A DNA stretch of 64,000 nucleotides from an uncultured Poribacteria bacterium (GTDB lineage Bacteria > Poribacteria > WGA-4E > WGA-3G). Under the pieces are notes generated by a model, which did no database searches, was not told the origin of the DNA, and worked only from the letters and a program-made list of their open reading frames with translations. How positions within the stretch are numbered: the first letter of the stretch is position 1; every line of letters begins with the position of its first letter. Where the stretch lies: assembly GCA_958295855.1 (NCBI GenBank), contig OY282383.1, positions 750,481 to 814,480 on the forward strand. Direction: 5' to 3'. Positions 1 through 7,343 of the stretch are shown here, one piece after another. Made by a program: the position numbers and the translations under genes.

Positions 1-611
1 CTGAGGGTAGAATTGGTGAAATCAAGTTTATTGATGCCAGCGCACGTAGCACACCGGTCGACCAGGGCCCGCATGTGTTACAACTCGTTTCTTCCTACAT
101 TGATAACTCCCGTCCGGTGCGGGTGCTCGGACAGGTTTCTGGGGCTCAGGATTTGGACTCCGCGCAGCCCTCCCCTATGCATGCTGCCGCTCAGGCCCTA
201 TATGAAAACGGCCTTCACGTCTCTCTCGCATTCGGGGCAGGTGTAGGGCAGCGAGTGCCTAAAGATCCGGATATGGGGAATCACACCCACAAACGCGTCT
301 TTGTCGTAGGCACGAAAGGTTTCGTGCATTGGCGGTTCAGCAGCTGGGAACGCGCAACACCAGAAGGAGGTTACGAAGCCGGGCCGCTCAACTACGGAGA
401 GCAGGATGTCGTGGCGCAGGGAAACCTCACCGAGGCTGTCTTTGACTGGCTTGACGATGAGAAGCAGGTGCATCCGACACATCTCAAGCAATCCCTCGCA
501 GAGTTCAACCTGCTTTTGGGAATTTACTACAGCGGCATAACAAACGAGATTATCGATCTACCGTTTGAACCACCCGATGGCTTAATCGATGCACTCCGAG
601 AGAAATTGTAA
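1..611 (+). CDS. Gfo/Idh/MocA oxidoreductase, C-terminal part (5' end outside window)
   Basis: The open frame is already running at the window edge (first whole codon at base 3) and ends with TAA at 609-611. It matches the C-terminal 200 or so residues of the complete paralogue at 3032-4069 almost residue for residue, for example in the stretches beginning HVLQLVSSYIDNSRPVR and FVHWRFSSWER. The Rossmann half is off the left edge. The family uses NAD(P) to oxidise or reduce sugars and cyclitols; the visible half is the substrate-binding beta-sheet domain. The two copies look like a gene duplication with the Rpn locus lying between them. Substrate unknown. Confidence 0.85.
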   Translation, partial: EGRIGEIKFIDASARSTPVDQGPHVLQLVSSYIDNSRPVRVLGQVSGAQDLDSAQPSPMHAAAQALYENGLHVSLAFGAGVGQRVPKDPDMGNHTHKRVFVVGTKGFVHWRFSSWERATPEGGYEAGPLNYGEQDVVAQGNLTEAVFDWLDDEKQVHPTHLKQSLAEFNLLLGIYYSGITNEIIDLPFEPPDGLIDALREKL

Positions 612-618
612 ACCGATA

Positions 619-641
619 GGCAGGCGAACGGTTCGCCTGCC
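619..641. repeat. Perfect inverted repeat downstream of Gfo/Idh gene
   Basis: Ten-base arms GGCAGGCGAA (619-628) and TTCGCCTGCC (632-641) around a CGG loop, eight bases after the stop codon. There is no T-run, so it may stabilise the mRNA end rather than be a classical terminator. It belongs to a loose family of GC-rich intergenic palindromes seen across the window. Confidence 0.6.
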
Positions 642-659
642 GCAAACTACATCCAAAAA

Positions 660-689
660 TTGGCATATCTTGCAAGGATGTGCTATAAT
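660..689 (+). promoter_or_regulatory. Sigma-70-like promoter of the Rpn gene
   Basis: TTGGCA (660-665) and a perfect TATAAT (684-689) are 18 bases apart. The -10 box ends 15 bases before the ATG at 705, so the leader is very short. Its position inside the longest open frame (which begins at 660) argues that the real start is 705. Confidence 0.65.
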
Positions 690-704
690 TTAAAAAGGAA
701 TAAG

Positions 705-1706
705 ATGGCAAGTTTTGATACTGCCTCTAAAAAACAGGTCGAAACAAACCCTCAAGATTTCGTAGCCCTCTGCTTCCAATTTGGAATGAAAAATACCACC
801 GTGCTGGAGGTTGTTACACCGGAGCAACCTACCGTCGAGATGCACCAGGCAGATATCCTCATCAAGGCACTGCACAATGGCACAGAGGTACTCGTGCATT
901 TCGAGTTTCAAACGACTGACAGTTATGATGCGGAGATGCCGCTCCGGATGGCAGGCTACATCATCAGAGCGATTGAAGTCTACCGGTTGCCCGTGTACTC
1001 CAATGTCCTCTACCTGCGTCCTGATGCGGGTAGAAATGACCCGGGAGAATTTGCACAAAATCTGGACAGGCATAATATTTCTATTGAATACCAGGTTTTC
1101 CGGCTAATTGAGATGGATGGGCAAGAAATCCTTGATTTGAAGCTTGTGGGACTGCTACCCTTCACCCCGCTTATGAAACGTCCAGCGGATGCGGATGCAG
1201 AGCAATGGCTTCGCTGTTGTGTCCAAACTGCGGATAATATGGATGTTCCGAACAAGGCGGAATATCTTGGGAGTCTCGCCGTTTTGGGGAATTTAGTTTA
1301 CGACTCGCAAACGATTTTGAATATCATTTTGGAGGAAACCATGCAACAACCACCTATCGTCGAATACGTGGCCCCGCAAGCACACGAACAGGGCGTTCAA
1401 CAAGGAATCCAACAAGGAATCCAACAAGGAATCCAACAAGGAATCCAACAAGGAATCCAACAAGGAATCCAACAAGGAATCCAACAAGGAATCCAACAAG
1501 GAATCCAACAAGGCGTGAAAGAAAACACCCGCAAGCACATCCTCGAGATTCTGACACTTCGATTACAGGCCGACGCAGCGCAAACCTTCAAGCCAAAGTT
1601 GGAGGCAATTGATGATCTACAACGCCTTGAGCAGTTGTTTGGTGCTGCGATGAAGGTAGAAAGCCCGGAAGACTTCACACAAGCATTGAACCAAAACGGA
1701 AAATGA
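705..1706 (+). CDS. Rpn-family PD-(D/E)XK nuclease (putative RpnL toxin) with four-residue repeat
   Basis: A 333-residue protein of the recombination-promoting nuclease / PD-(D/E)XK transposase-like family. The N-terminal nuclease core shows the acidic site in ADILIKA (D50) and HFEFQ (E67, Q69), followed by the MPLRMAGY segment typical of these proteins. Residues about 234-269 are nine exact copies of GIQQ, then a C-terminal helical region (LRLQADAAQTFKPKLE). ATG 705 was chosen because AAAAGGAA lies just upstream and the promoter covers the longer start. In characterised Rpn systems the full-length protein is a DNA-cleaving antiphage toxin and the separately translated C-terminal part blocks it; an internal ATG with a strong Shine-Dalgarno occurs here at 1341. 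Function is inferred from the family; no HNH or helicase partner is present. Confidence 0.8.
   Translation: MASFDTASKKQVETNPQDFVALCFQFGMKNTTVLEVVTPEQPTVEMHQADILIKALHNGTEVLVHFEFQTTDSYDAEMPLRMAGYIIRAIEVYRLPVYSNVLYLRPDAGRNDPGEFAQNLDRHNISIEYQVFRLIEMDGQEILDLKLVGLLPFTPLMKRPADADAEQWLRCCVQTADNMDVPNKAEYLGSLAVLGNLVYDSQTILNIILEETMQQPPIVEYVAPQAHEQGVQQGIQQGIQQGIQQGIQQGIQQGIQQGIQQGIQQGIQQGVKENTRKHILEILTLRLQADAAQTFKPKLEAIDDLQRLEQLFGAAMKVESPEDFTQALNQNGK
1331..1343 (+). promoter_or_regulatory. Internal Shine-Dalgarno and ATG inside the Rpn gene
   Basis: GGAGG at 1331-1335 sits five bases before an in-frame ATG at 1341 (M213 of the full-length protein). The AGGAAACCATGCA context is repeated ahead of all three downstream stand-alone copies and in a divergent homologue near 44.6 kb, which suggests it is a used start rather than a coincidence of the coding sequence. 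Confidence 0.7.
1341..1706 (+). CDS. Nested RpnS-like small protein (in frame within the Rpn gene)
   Basis: Starting at the internal ATG, the same frame gives a 121-residue protein: a short head (MQQPPIVEYVAPQAHEQ), GVQQ, nine GIQQ repeats, then a basic helix (NTRKHILEILTLRLQ) and the C-terminal helices ending NQNGK. In published Rpn loci this intragenic product is the antitoxin and dimerises through a helix made of four-residue repeats whose number varies. The alternative is that only the full-length product is made. Confidence 0.6.
   Translation: MQQPPIVEYVAPQAHEQGVQQGIQQGIQQGIQQGIQQGIQQGIQQGIQQGIQQGIQQGVKENTRKHILEILTLRLQADAAQTFKPKLEAIDDLQRLEQLFGAAMKVESPEDFTQALNQNGK
1404..1511 (+). repeat. 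12-bp tandem repeat x9 encoding GIQQ
   Basis: Nine perfect copies of GGAATCCAACAA. The same unit occurs 2, 5 and 7 times in the three downstream copies. One synonymous or silent-looking variant (CAG for CAA) is present in the third gene. Perfect identity implies recent slippage or recombination. Confidence 0.95.
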
Positions 1707-1777
1707 ACAGGCCATCATCCTACGCTACGGCAGCATTGGAAAGTTGCTACCTTTCGTGCTGCGGATGAGAGGAAACC

Positions 1778-2059
1778 ATGCAACAACCACCTATCGTCGA
1801 ATACGTGGCCCCGCAAGCGCACGAACAGGGCGTTCAACAAGGAATCCAACAAGGAATCCAACAAGGCGTGAGAGAAAGCACCCGCAAGCACATCCTTGAG
1901 ATTCTGACACTTCGATTACAGGGCGATGCAGCGCAAACCTTCAAGCCAAAGTTGGAGGCAATTGATGATCTACAACGCCTTGAACAGTTGTTTGGTGCTG
2001 CGATGAAGGTAGAAAGCCCGGAAGACTTCACACAAGCATTGAACCAAAACGGAAAATGA
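1778..2059 (+). CDS. Stand-alone RpnS-like protein, copy 1 (2 GIQQ repeats)
   Basis: A 93-residue protein identical in plan to the C-terminal part of the upstream nuclease: same MQQPPIVEY head, GVQQ, only two GIQQ repeats, then a VRESTRKHILEI helix and an end of NQNGK. ATG is preceded by GAGAGG (1767-1772). The nuclease domain is absent, so it cannot cut DNA. By analogy with RpnS it would bind Rpn-type toxins; repeat number could set its partner. Expression is not shown by the sequence. Confidence 0.65.
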   Translation: MQQPPIVEYVAPQAHEQGVQQGIQQGIQQGVRESTRKHILEILTLRLQGDAAQTFKPKLEAIDDLQRLEQLFGAAMKVESPEDFTQALNQNGK

Positions 2060-2130
2060 ACAGGCCATCATCCTACGCTACGGCAGCATTGGAAAGTTGC
2101 TACCTTTCGTGCTGCGGATGAGAGGAAACC

Positions 2131-2448
2131 ATGCAACAACCACCTATCGTCGAATACGTGGCCCCGCAAGCGCACGAACAGGGCGTTCAACAAGGAATCC
2201 AACAAGGAATCCAACAAGGAATCCAGCAAGGAATCCAACAAGGAATCCAACAAGGCGTGAGAGAAAGCACCCGCAAGCACATCCTTGAGATTCTGACACT
2301 TCGATTACAGGGCGATGCAGCGCAAACCTTCAAGCCAAAGTTGGAGGCAATTGACGATCTACAACGCCTTGAACAGTTGTTTGGTGCTGCGATGAAGGTA
2401 GAAAGCCCGGAAGACTTCACACAAGCGTTGAACCAAAACGGAAAATGA
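2131..2448 (+). CDS. Stand-alone RpnS-like protein, copy 2 (5 GIQQ repeats)
   Basis: A 105-residue copy of the same domain with five GIQQ repeats, one of whose codons uses CAG. Head and tail match copy 1 except for silent changes. The same GAGAGGAAACC leader precedes the ATG. It is placed head-to-tail with the other copies, consistent with cotranscription from the promoter at 660-689 or with independent weak initiation. Confidence 0.65.
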   Translation: MQQPPIVEYVAPQAHEQGVQQGIQQGIQQGIQQGIQQGIQQGVRESTRKHILEILTLRLQGDAAQTFKPKLEAIDDLQRLEQLFGAAMKVESPEDFTQALNQNGK

Positions 2449-2519
2449 ACCTGCGATCATCCTACGCTACGGCAGCATTGGAAAGTTGCTACCTTTCGTG
2501 CTGCGGATGAGAGGAAACC

Positions 2520-2861
2520 ATGCAACAACCACCTATCGTCGAATACGTGGCCCCTCAAGCACACGAACAGGGCGTTCAACAAGGAATCCAACAAGGAATC
2601 CAACAAGGAATCCAACAAGGAATCCAACAAGGAATCCAACAAGGAATCCAACAAGGAATCCAACAAGGCGTGAGAGAAAGCACCCGCAAGCACATCCTCG
2701 AGATTCTGACACTTCGATTACAGGGCGATGCAGCGCAAACCTTCAAGCCAAAGTTGGAGGCAATTGATGATCTACAACGCCTTGAACAGTTGTTTGGTGC
2801 TGCGATGAAGGTAGAAAGCCCGGAAGACTTCACACAAGCGTTGAACCAAATACGAGACTAA
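2520..2861 (+). CDS. Stand-alone RpnS-like protein, copy 3 (7 GIQQ repeats)
   Basis: A 113-residue copy with seven GIQQ repeats. It ends NQIRD instead of NQNGK because the duplication breaks off at this point and runs into unrelated sequence. It is the last unit of the array; after it comes a 170-base gap with no recognisable feature before the complete Gfo/Idh gene. Confidence 0.65.
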   Translation: MQQPPIVEYVAPQAHEQGVQQGIQQGIQQGIQQGIQQGIQQGIQQGIQQGVRESTRKHILEILTLRLQGDAAQTFKPKLEAIDDLQRLEQLFGAAMKVESPEDFTQALNQIRD

Positions 2862-3031
2862 AGAGAGGGAGGGGACGCGTTTCTATACACATATCGTCCC
2901 TACGGGCCTACAGAATGGGAAACTGAACGTCTATGGGCCCCCGCTGTTTTAACTGAAAATTATCTTATATTCTATTTACGCTCACTTATCTTTATTTTGT
3001 ATGACATGCCAATATTAAAGGAGACATTTCT

Positions 3032-4069
3032 ATGTATAAAACCGCGATGTTAGGATGCGGCGGCCGCGCCCGGGCGCACGCAGATGCTTACCGCTTTGCC
3101 AAAGGCGGAAAACTTGCTGCAATCTGCGATATGAACACTGAATTACTCAACAAATTCGGGGACGACTTCGGCATCTCTTCACGCTACACAGATCTGGACG
3201 AGATGCTTGAAAAAGAGAAACCCGATGTGCTTCACATTGTCACGGCACCCGTGCTACGCGGCAGCAACAAACGTATCCGGTACCCGCTGATGAAACAGAC
3301 ATCCGACCACGGGGTGCCTGCCGCTATCGTCGAAAAACCGATTGCTGTTGAGAGCGAAGATTGGAAACAGATCGCAGGGCTTTCCAAGGAGACCCAAACA
3401 AAGTTTGTCGTCAATACGCAACTCAATTTTCACCCGCAAAACCTAGCGTTGAAGCAGGATGTCGCAGAGGGTAGGATTGGCGAGCTCAAGTTTATTGATG
3501 CCAGTGCACGTAGCACACCGGTCGACCAGGGCCCGCATGTGTTACAACTCGTTTCCTCTTACATTGACAACTCTCGTCCAGTGCGTGTACTTGGGCAAAT
3601 CTCTGGCGCTGAACACTTAGATTCAGCACAACCCTCTCCGCAATATGCGAGTGCGCGCGTTCAGTACGAGAATGGGCTTCATGTCTCTGTCGCATTCGGT
3701 ACAGCCATCGCGCCAACCGCATCCGATAATCCGGGTATCTACGGCCACAAACGGGTTTTTGTTGTTGGGACAAAGGGCTTCGTGCATTGGCGGTTCAGCA
3801 GTTGGGAACGTTCAACACCAAAGGGGGGCTATGAAGGCGGGCCGCTCAACTACGGGCAACAAGATGTCGTCGCACAAGGAAACCTCACCGATGCTGTTTT
3901 TGACTGGCTTGATGATGAGAGCAAGGTGCATCCCACCCATCTTGAACAATCGCTTGCGGAGTTCAACCTCCTTTTGGGTATCTATTATAGCGGTATTACG
4001 AACGAGGTAATTGAGTTACCGTTCGATCCGCCGGATGGATTGATGGATTTGCTCAGGGCGAAACTATAA
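3032..4069 (+). CDS. Gfo/Idh/MocA family oxidoreductase
   Basis: A complete 345-residue NAD(P)-dependent oxidoreductase. The N-terminal Rossmann fold has LGCGGRARAHADA near residue 10 and the family EKP motif in IVEKPIAV near residue 105; the C-terminal half forms the substrate-binding sheet. AAGGAG lies eight to ten bases before the ATG. It is the intact paralogue of the truncated gene at the window start. The family acts on sugars, inositols and related polyols; nothing nearby fixes the substrate, although abundant glycan-binding secreted proteins follow. Confidence 0.9.
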   Translation: MYKTAMLGCGGRARAHADAYRFAKGGKLAAICDMNTELLNKFGDDFGISSRYTDLDEMLEKEKPDVLHIVTAPVLRGSNKRIRYPLMKQTSDHGVPAAIVEKPIAVESEDWKQIAGLSKETQTKFVVNTQLNFHPQNLALKQDVAEGRIGELKFIDASARSTPVDQGPHVLQLVSSYIDNSRPVRVLGQISGAEHLDSAQPSPQYASARVQYENGLHVSVAFGTAIAPTASDNPGIYGHKRVFVVGTKGFVHWRFSSWERSTPKGGYEGGPLNYGQQDVVAQGNLTDAVFDWLDDESKVHPTHLEQSLAEFNLLLGIYYSGITNEVIELPFDPPDGLMDLLRAKL

Positions 4070-4086
4070 GCATGCACACTGTAGAG

Positions 4087-4105
4087 CGAGGTCTTTGTGC
4101 CTCGC
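4087..4105. repeat. Short intergenic palindrome after Gfo/Idh gene
   Basis: GCGAGG and CCTCGC arms inside GTAGAGCGAGG-TCTTTGTG-CCTCGCC. One of many GTAG-headed palindromes that follow genes in this window; probably a transcript-end structure. Confidence 0.4.
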
Positions 4106-4176
4106 CAATCTACTGATTAACCCAATAACCGACAGCTGAGCAAAACATCACGACGCACCAATGGAGGCATAAACTC

Positions 4177-4917
4177 GTGGGCATTTCAAAAATTACGTCA
4201 TTCGGCTTATCTGTTATCCTTTTTTGTGTGGCAAGTCTGACAGTAAACGGTGAACTAGTTGGCTACTGGTCCTTCGACGAGGCAGATGGGGCGAACGATC
4301 TAAGCGGCAATGGGAATGATGGTATTCTCCACGGAAACCCCAAAGTGATAGATGGCAAGGTTGGTGAGGCGTTAGAATTCAACGGCAGCACTGACTATGT
4401 TGAGATTCCGGATGCACCGGCACTTTCTGAATTGGAAACATTGTCTATGTCGGCGTGGATTCAGCCAACAAAACTCGGGGCGTGGGTGGCGGTTGCTGAA
4501 AAGGGCATCCACCTCAATTGGAGTTACGGCTTCTTCATTGAACCCGATGGCACCCTTTCGTTTGAGGTTTCTACCGGGCCGGGGAACAATCTTGTCTGCT
4601 GTGTCGGTAATTTCGCACTTGAGATTGGGGAGTGGTACCACATTTTCGGGGCTTACGACGGCAAGTCGGTTAAGGCGTACGTTGATGGCAAGCTGGAGGG
4701 CGAAATGGCTGGTGCTGATGCGGTTCACGTGACCGAGGGGCTGCCCTTTACTATCGGCAGCCGAAATGGGCAGAACTTCTATCCCGGGGCTGTTGACGAG
4801 GTCGCTTTCTGGAACAAGGCGATCCCTGTTGAGGAATCTATGAATCCCCTACCCGTTAAACCAGGGCGTAAGCTCACAACGACTTGGGGCGCGATACGTG
4901 CCCATAAAGGCTTGTAA
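4177..4917 (+). CDS. Secreted LamG-domain protein with TWG tail (1)
   Basis: A 246-residue exported protein. The GTG start at 4177 is set by GGAGG at 4163-4167. Residues 1-26 are a signal peptide ending near VNG; the rest is one LamG / concanavalin-A-like jelly roll opening with GYWSFDEADG and containing DLSGNGNDG, FNGSTDYVEIPD and VDEVAFWN, the usual pattern of these carbohydrate-binding modules. The last residues carry GRKLTTTWGAIR, a tail shared with three other secreted proteins between 6.4 and 10.9 kb. Probably binds polysaccharide at the cell surface or outside. No catalytic domain. Confidence 0.85.
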   Translation: MGISKITSFGLSVILFCVASLTVNGELVGYWSFDEADGANDLSGNGNDGILHGNPKVIDGKVGEALEFNGSTDYVEIPDAPALSELETLSMSAWIQPTKLGAWVAVAEKGIHLNWSYGFFIEPDGTLSFEVSTGPGNNLVCCVGNFALEIGEWYHIFGAYDGKSVKAYVDGKLEGEMAGADAVHVTEGLPFTIGSRNGQNFYPGAVDEVAFWNKAIPVEESMNPLPVKPGRKLTTTWGAIRAHKGL

Positions 4918-4943
4918 ACTACGCCCTAAAACACCACTGGAAA

Positions 4944-5828
4944 ATGATGCAAACCAATTCTGATTTTTCTATGGAGGCCTGCAAACTACGCCAAAAGTTC
5001 GCGAAACAGGGCTACCTTGTCGTGAAAGCGGCACTGCACGGGGAAGATCTTGCCCCGTTAATCGCCGTTATCTCTAAAGTGGTTGACACGCGTGCACACG
5101 AACTCTACAAGGCACGGACAATCTCAGATGTTTATGAAGGTATGCCTTTTGAACGCCGCTGGCACGCTATCCTTCATGAATGCAGTAGAGAAAACGAGGT
5201 GTTTGGCTGGCACACGCTCGTTTTTAGCGAGGCACTCTTTAACCTGATAACGCATCCGAAGGTGCTAAATGTGGTAGAACTGCTTATCGGCAGCGAGATT
5301 CAGTTCAACGGCGACTTTTGGGTGCGTCCGAAATTGCCCAATGAAAAACTCACAACCCTTCCTTGGCATCAAGACAGTGCCTACATGCCGCACACCGAAC
5401 ACGATACGCACCTCACCGTGTGGCTTCCCTTAGTGGATGTCAAAGCGGCGAACGGTGCGTTACAATTTCTGCCGGGGAGCCATACAGCGGGGTTGCAAAC
5501 CTACCACCGCGTTGAAGGTGAGGCATTCGCCGTACCAGTTCTTCCCCCCACATCATCGGATACCGATATTGACACCTTGGAGATGAAAAAGGGCGATTTG
5601 CTCATTTTTAATAATTTGGTGTTCCACCGTTCTCTGCTAAACTGCAGCGATACCATTCGCTGGTCGGTCGACTGTCGATACAGCCAGACCGGCACCTCGC
5701 TCGCTGAGCTCTGGCACGAAACGATTGCGTGCCCTGTCCGCGCCAGCCACAGCTCGGAGTGCCCAACGCCGTGGCATACTTGGCTCGCCCAATGGGAAGC
5801 CAGCCCTCACAAGGGCAGATTTGTTTAA
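4944..5828 (+). CDS. Phytanoyl-CoA dioxygenase (PhyH) family protein
   Basis: A 294-residue Fe(II)/2-oxoglutarate dioxygenase. The metal site is HQD in LPWHQDSAYMPH (about residues 147-149) with the distal histidine in NLVFHRSLLNCS, and an arginine in the following strand for 2-oxoglutarate. It starts 27 bases after the LamG gene, so the two may share a transcript. The family hydroxylates diverse small molecules; the substrate cannot be told here. A second member is at 34225-35043. Confidence 0.85.
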   Translation: MMQTNSDFSMEACKLRQKFAKQGYLVVKAALHGEDLAPLIAVISKVVDTRAHELYKARTISDVYEGMPFERRWHAILHECSRENEVFGWHTLVFSEALFNLITHPKVLNVVELLIGSEIQFNGDFWVRPKLPNEKLTTLPWHQDSAYMPHTEHDTHLTVWLPLVDVKAANGALQFLPGSHTAGLQTYHRVEGEAFAVPVLPPTSSDTDIDTLEMKKGDLLIFNNLVFHRSLLNCSDTIRWSVDCRYSQTGTSLAELWHETIACPVRASHSSECPTPWHTWLAQWEASPHKGRFV

Positions 5829-6390
5829 GCATCCTCCATCCTATGACAACAGATTTGTAACACATGACGAAAATCTCAATGCTTCTGGCGCAATTGCAAT
5901 TTTATTTGTATTTTGACATTTTTCATGATACAATTATTTGAATTAATGTAGTTTGAACTACGTAAAATAAAAGTGGGAGCATCGTCCTAGAGCCTCAAAA
6001 CACTGACAAGCACGGGAAAATTCAGCACGCATTGAAAATGCGTGCATAAACCTCGCGACTCATCACACACCCTTTAGGTTGGCAGCAAGTTCGAGTCTTG
6101 CGTGTGACATCGCCTCGCCTCGCAACGATAACCAAGTTGCATCTCTGCAAAAACCACGCAGACCGGCGAGGTAGAGCGGTTCACTGGCAGAAGACGAACC
6201 GTGACACTGTGAGCATCTGCTGTAGAAGAATAAGCGTCAGTGAAAACTGACTTTGTTGGTTCCACCACCTAATTCCTTCGGGACATGGTGCGTTGATGGG
6301 GAAAACCTATCGCAGACTGGGCTATATTGAGATTAAAGGAACAGGATGTACAAGGTTCCCCGCGCCTCATGGCAATACACAGGAGGTTAC
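5829..6390. other. Long intergenic region with several strong hairpins (possible structured RNA)
   Basis: No gene is visible. Perfect stems occur at 6025-6045 (GCACGCATT / AATGCGTGC), 6085-6101 (GCAAG-TTCGAGT-CTTGC, like a T-arm) nested in TCACAC (6063-6068) / GTGTGA (6102-6107), 6177-6201 (CGGTTC / GAACCG) and 6236-6251 (GTCAGT-GAAA-ACTGAC with a GNRA loop). Such a density of perfect stems suggests a transcribed structured RNA, but no known family matched by eye. Confidence 0.35.
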
Positions 6391-6394
6391 TTTG

Positions 6395-7219
6395 TTGAAA
6401 TCAAGAATTATCACACGGACTTTTGATCTGGGAATAGATCAAAACCTCTCTTACATTCTAGGAATAAGCCGAACGGCTCTTTTCTCCTTACTGCTCATGT
6501 TGTCCTTTATGTTAACTATCAGCATCCCCGGTTCCGCGGAGATCACTGAAGACATGATTGCCGCAGCGTGGTTGTTTAATGGCGATGCCAAAGACGTGAA
6601 GGGAGAGTTCGATGGAGAAGTCGAGGGTGGCAAATTTGCCGCTGGCAAATTCGGCGATGCAATTGAACTGAACGGCACAAACGAGTGGATCGTGATTCCC
6701 AAACGAATCGGCGAGTTTGAAGAAATTACCTTTGCACATTGGGTTAAGTCCACCGGGCGAGAATCGCAATGGCGCGTTTTCTTCAACAACGACGGGTGGA
6801 AACAGGGCGATATCCACTATCAGATGCACCCGAATAATAAAGTAGAGTTCTCCATTCACAGTAACGCTGGTGGGAACGATACCTTCGCAAACTATATGTT
6901 GGCAGGCGATGAGATGGATAAATGGGTCCATATCGCAACCGCCTACAGCGCGAAGGAAAAGAAGATCCGCTTTTACATTAACGGCGAACTTGATATCGAA
7001 AACGATTGGGGCGGCAACCCCGGTGTGCTCGATCCCGCTCGTATTGGCGATTGGGACCAAAGCAGACAGTGGGAAGGGCTGATCGACGAGTTCATTATCT
7101 TCAACACTGTCCTCAGCAAAGACGACATCCAAGCCGTTATGAACGAGGGTTTGGAGCCGACGCTTGCGGTAGACGCAAAACGGAAATTGGCTGTCACGTG
7201 GGGCAGTCTGAAAAAATAA
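6395..7219 (+). CDS. Secreted LamG-like protein with TWG tail (2)
   Basis: A LamG / concanavalin-A-like protein. I place the start at TTG 6395 because AGGAGG (6381-6386) sits eight bases upstream; an ATG at 6293 is possible but has no ribosome site. A hydrophobic stretch (SLLLMLSFMLTIS) ends near SAEI, consistent with export. The domain shows AAWLFNGDAKD at its start, GDAIELNGTNEW and IDEFIIFN near its end. It finishes AKRKLAVTWGSLKK, the same tail as its neighbours. Likely glycan binding; no enzyme motif seen. Confidence 0.8.
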   Translation: MKSRIITRTFDLGIDQNLSYILGISRTALFSLLLMLSFMLTISIPGSAEITEDMIAAAWLFNGDAKDVKGEFDGEVEGGKFAAGKFGDAIELNGTNEWIVIPKRIGEFEEITFAHWVKSTGRESQWRVFFNNDGWKQGDIHYQMHPNNKVEFSIHSNAGGNDTFANYMLAGDEMDKWVHIATAYSAKEKKIRFYINGELDIENDWGGNPGVLDPARIGDWDQSRQWEGLIDEFIIFNTVLSKDDIQAVMNEGLEPTLAVDAKRKLAVTWGSLKK

Positions 7220-7343
7220 GATAAGAGCGATCTCTGTATCGCGAAAATAGGCGCGATTCCCCGATCGCAATTTTTCTGTAGGCGCGCTCTCCGCGTCGCG
7301 AAAATGTGCGGTCTCTGAATTGTGCCCCTAGGAGGAAGTAAAT

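Larger units (their letters stand above)
1707..2861 (+). repeat. Tandem array of three RpnS units
   Basis: Each unit is a spacer of about 70 bases (reading GGCCATCATCCTACGCTACG in the first and second; the third spacer has a few substitutions) followed by a stand-alone copy of the Rpn C-terminal gene. Start-to-start spacings are 353 and 389 bases; the differences are entirely multiples of the 12-bp repeat. The units are nearly identical outside the repeat. Confidence 0.9.

Noticed and set aside
1404..1511. CRISPR-like repeat array
   Set aside because: The unit is 12 bases with no spacers, in frame with a gene; it is a coding tandem repeat.
1293..1678. Long minus-strand frames through the GIQQ region (LLDSLLDS or CWIPCWIP repeats)
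   Set aside because: They are reverse readings of the 12-bp repeat, kept open by its lack of stops; no ribosome sites or family similarity.
6085..6110. tRNA or tmRNA gene
   Set aside because: A T-arm-like hairpin is present, but no acceptor, D or anticodon arms at tRNA distances and no CCA-type end or tag frame could be found.
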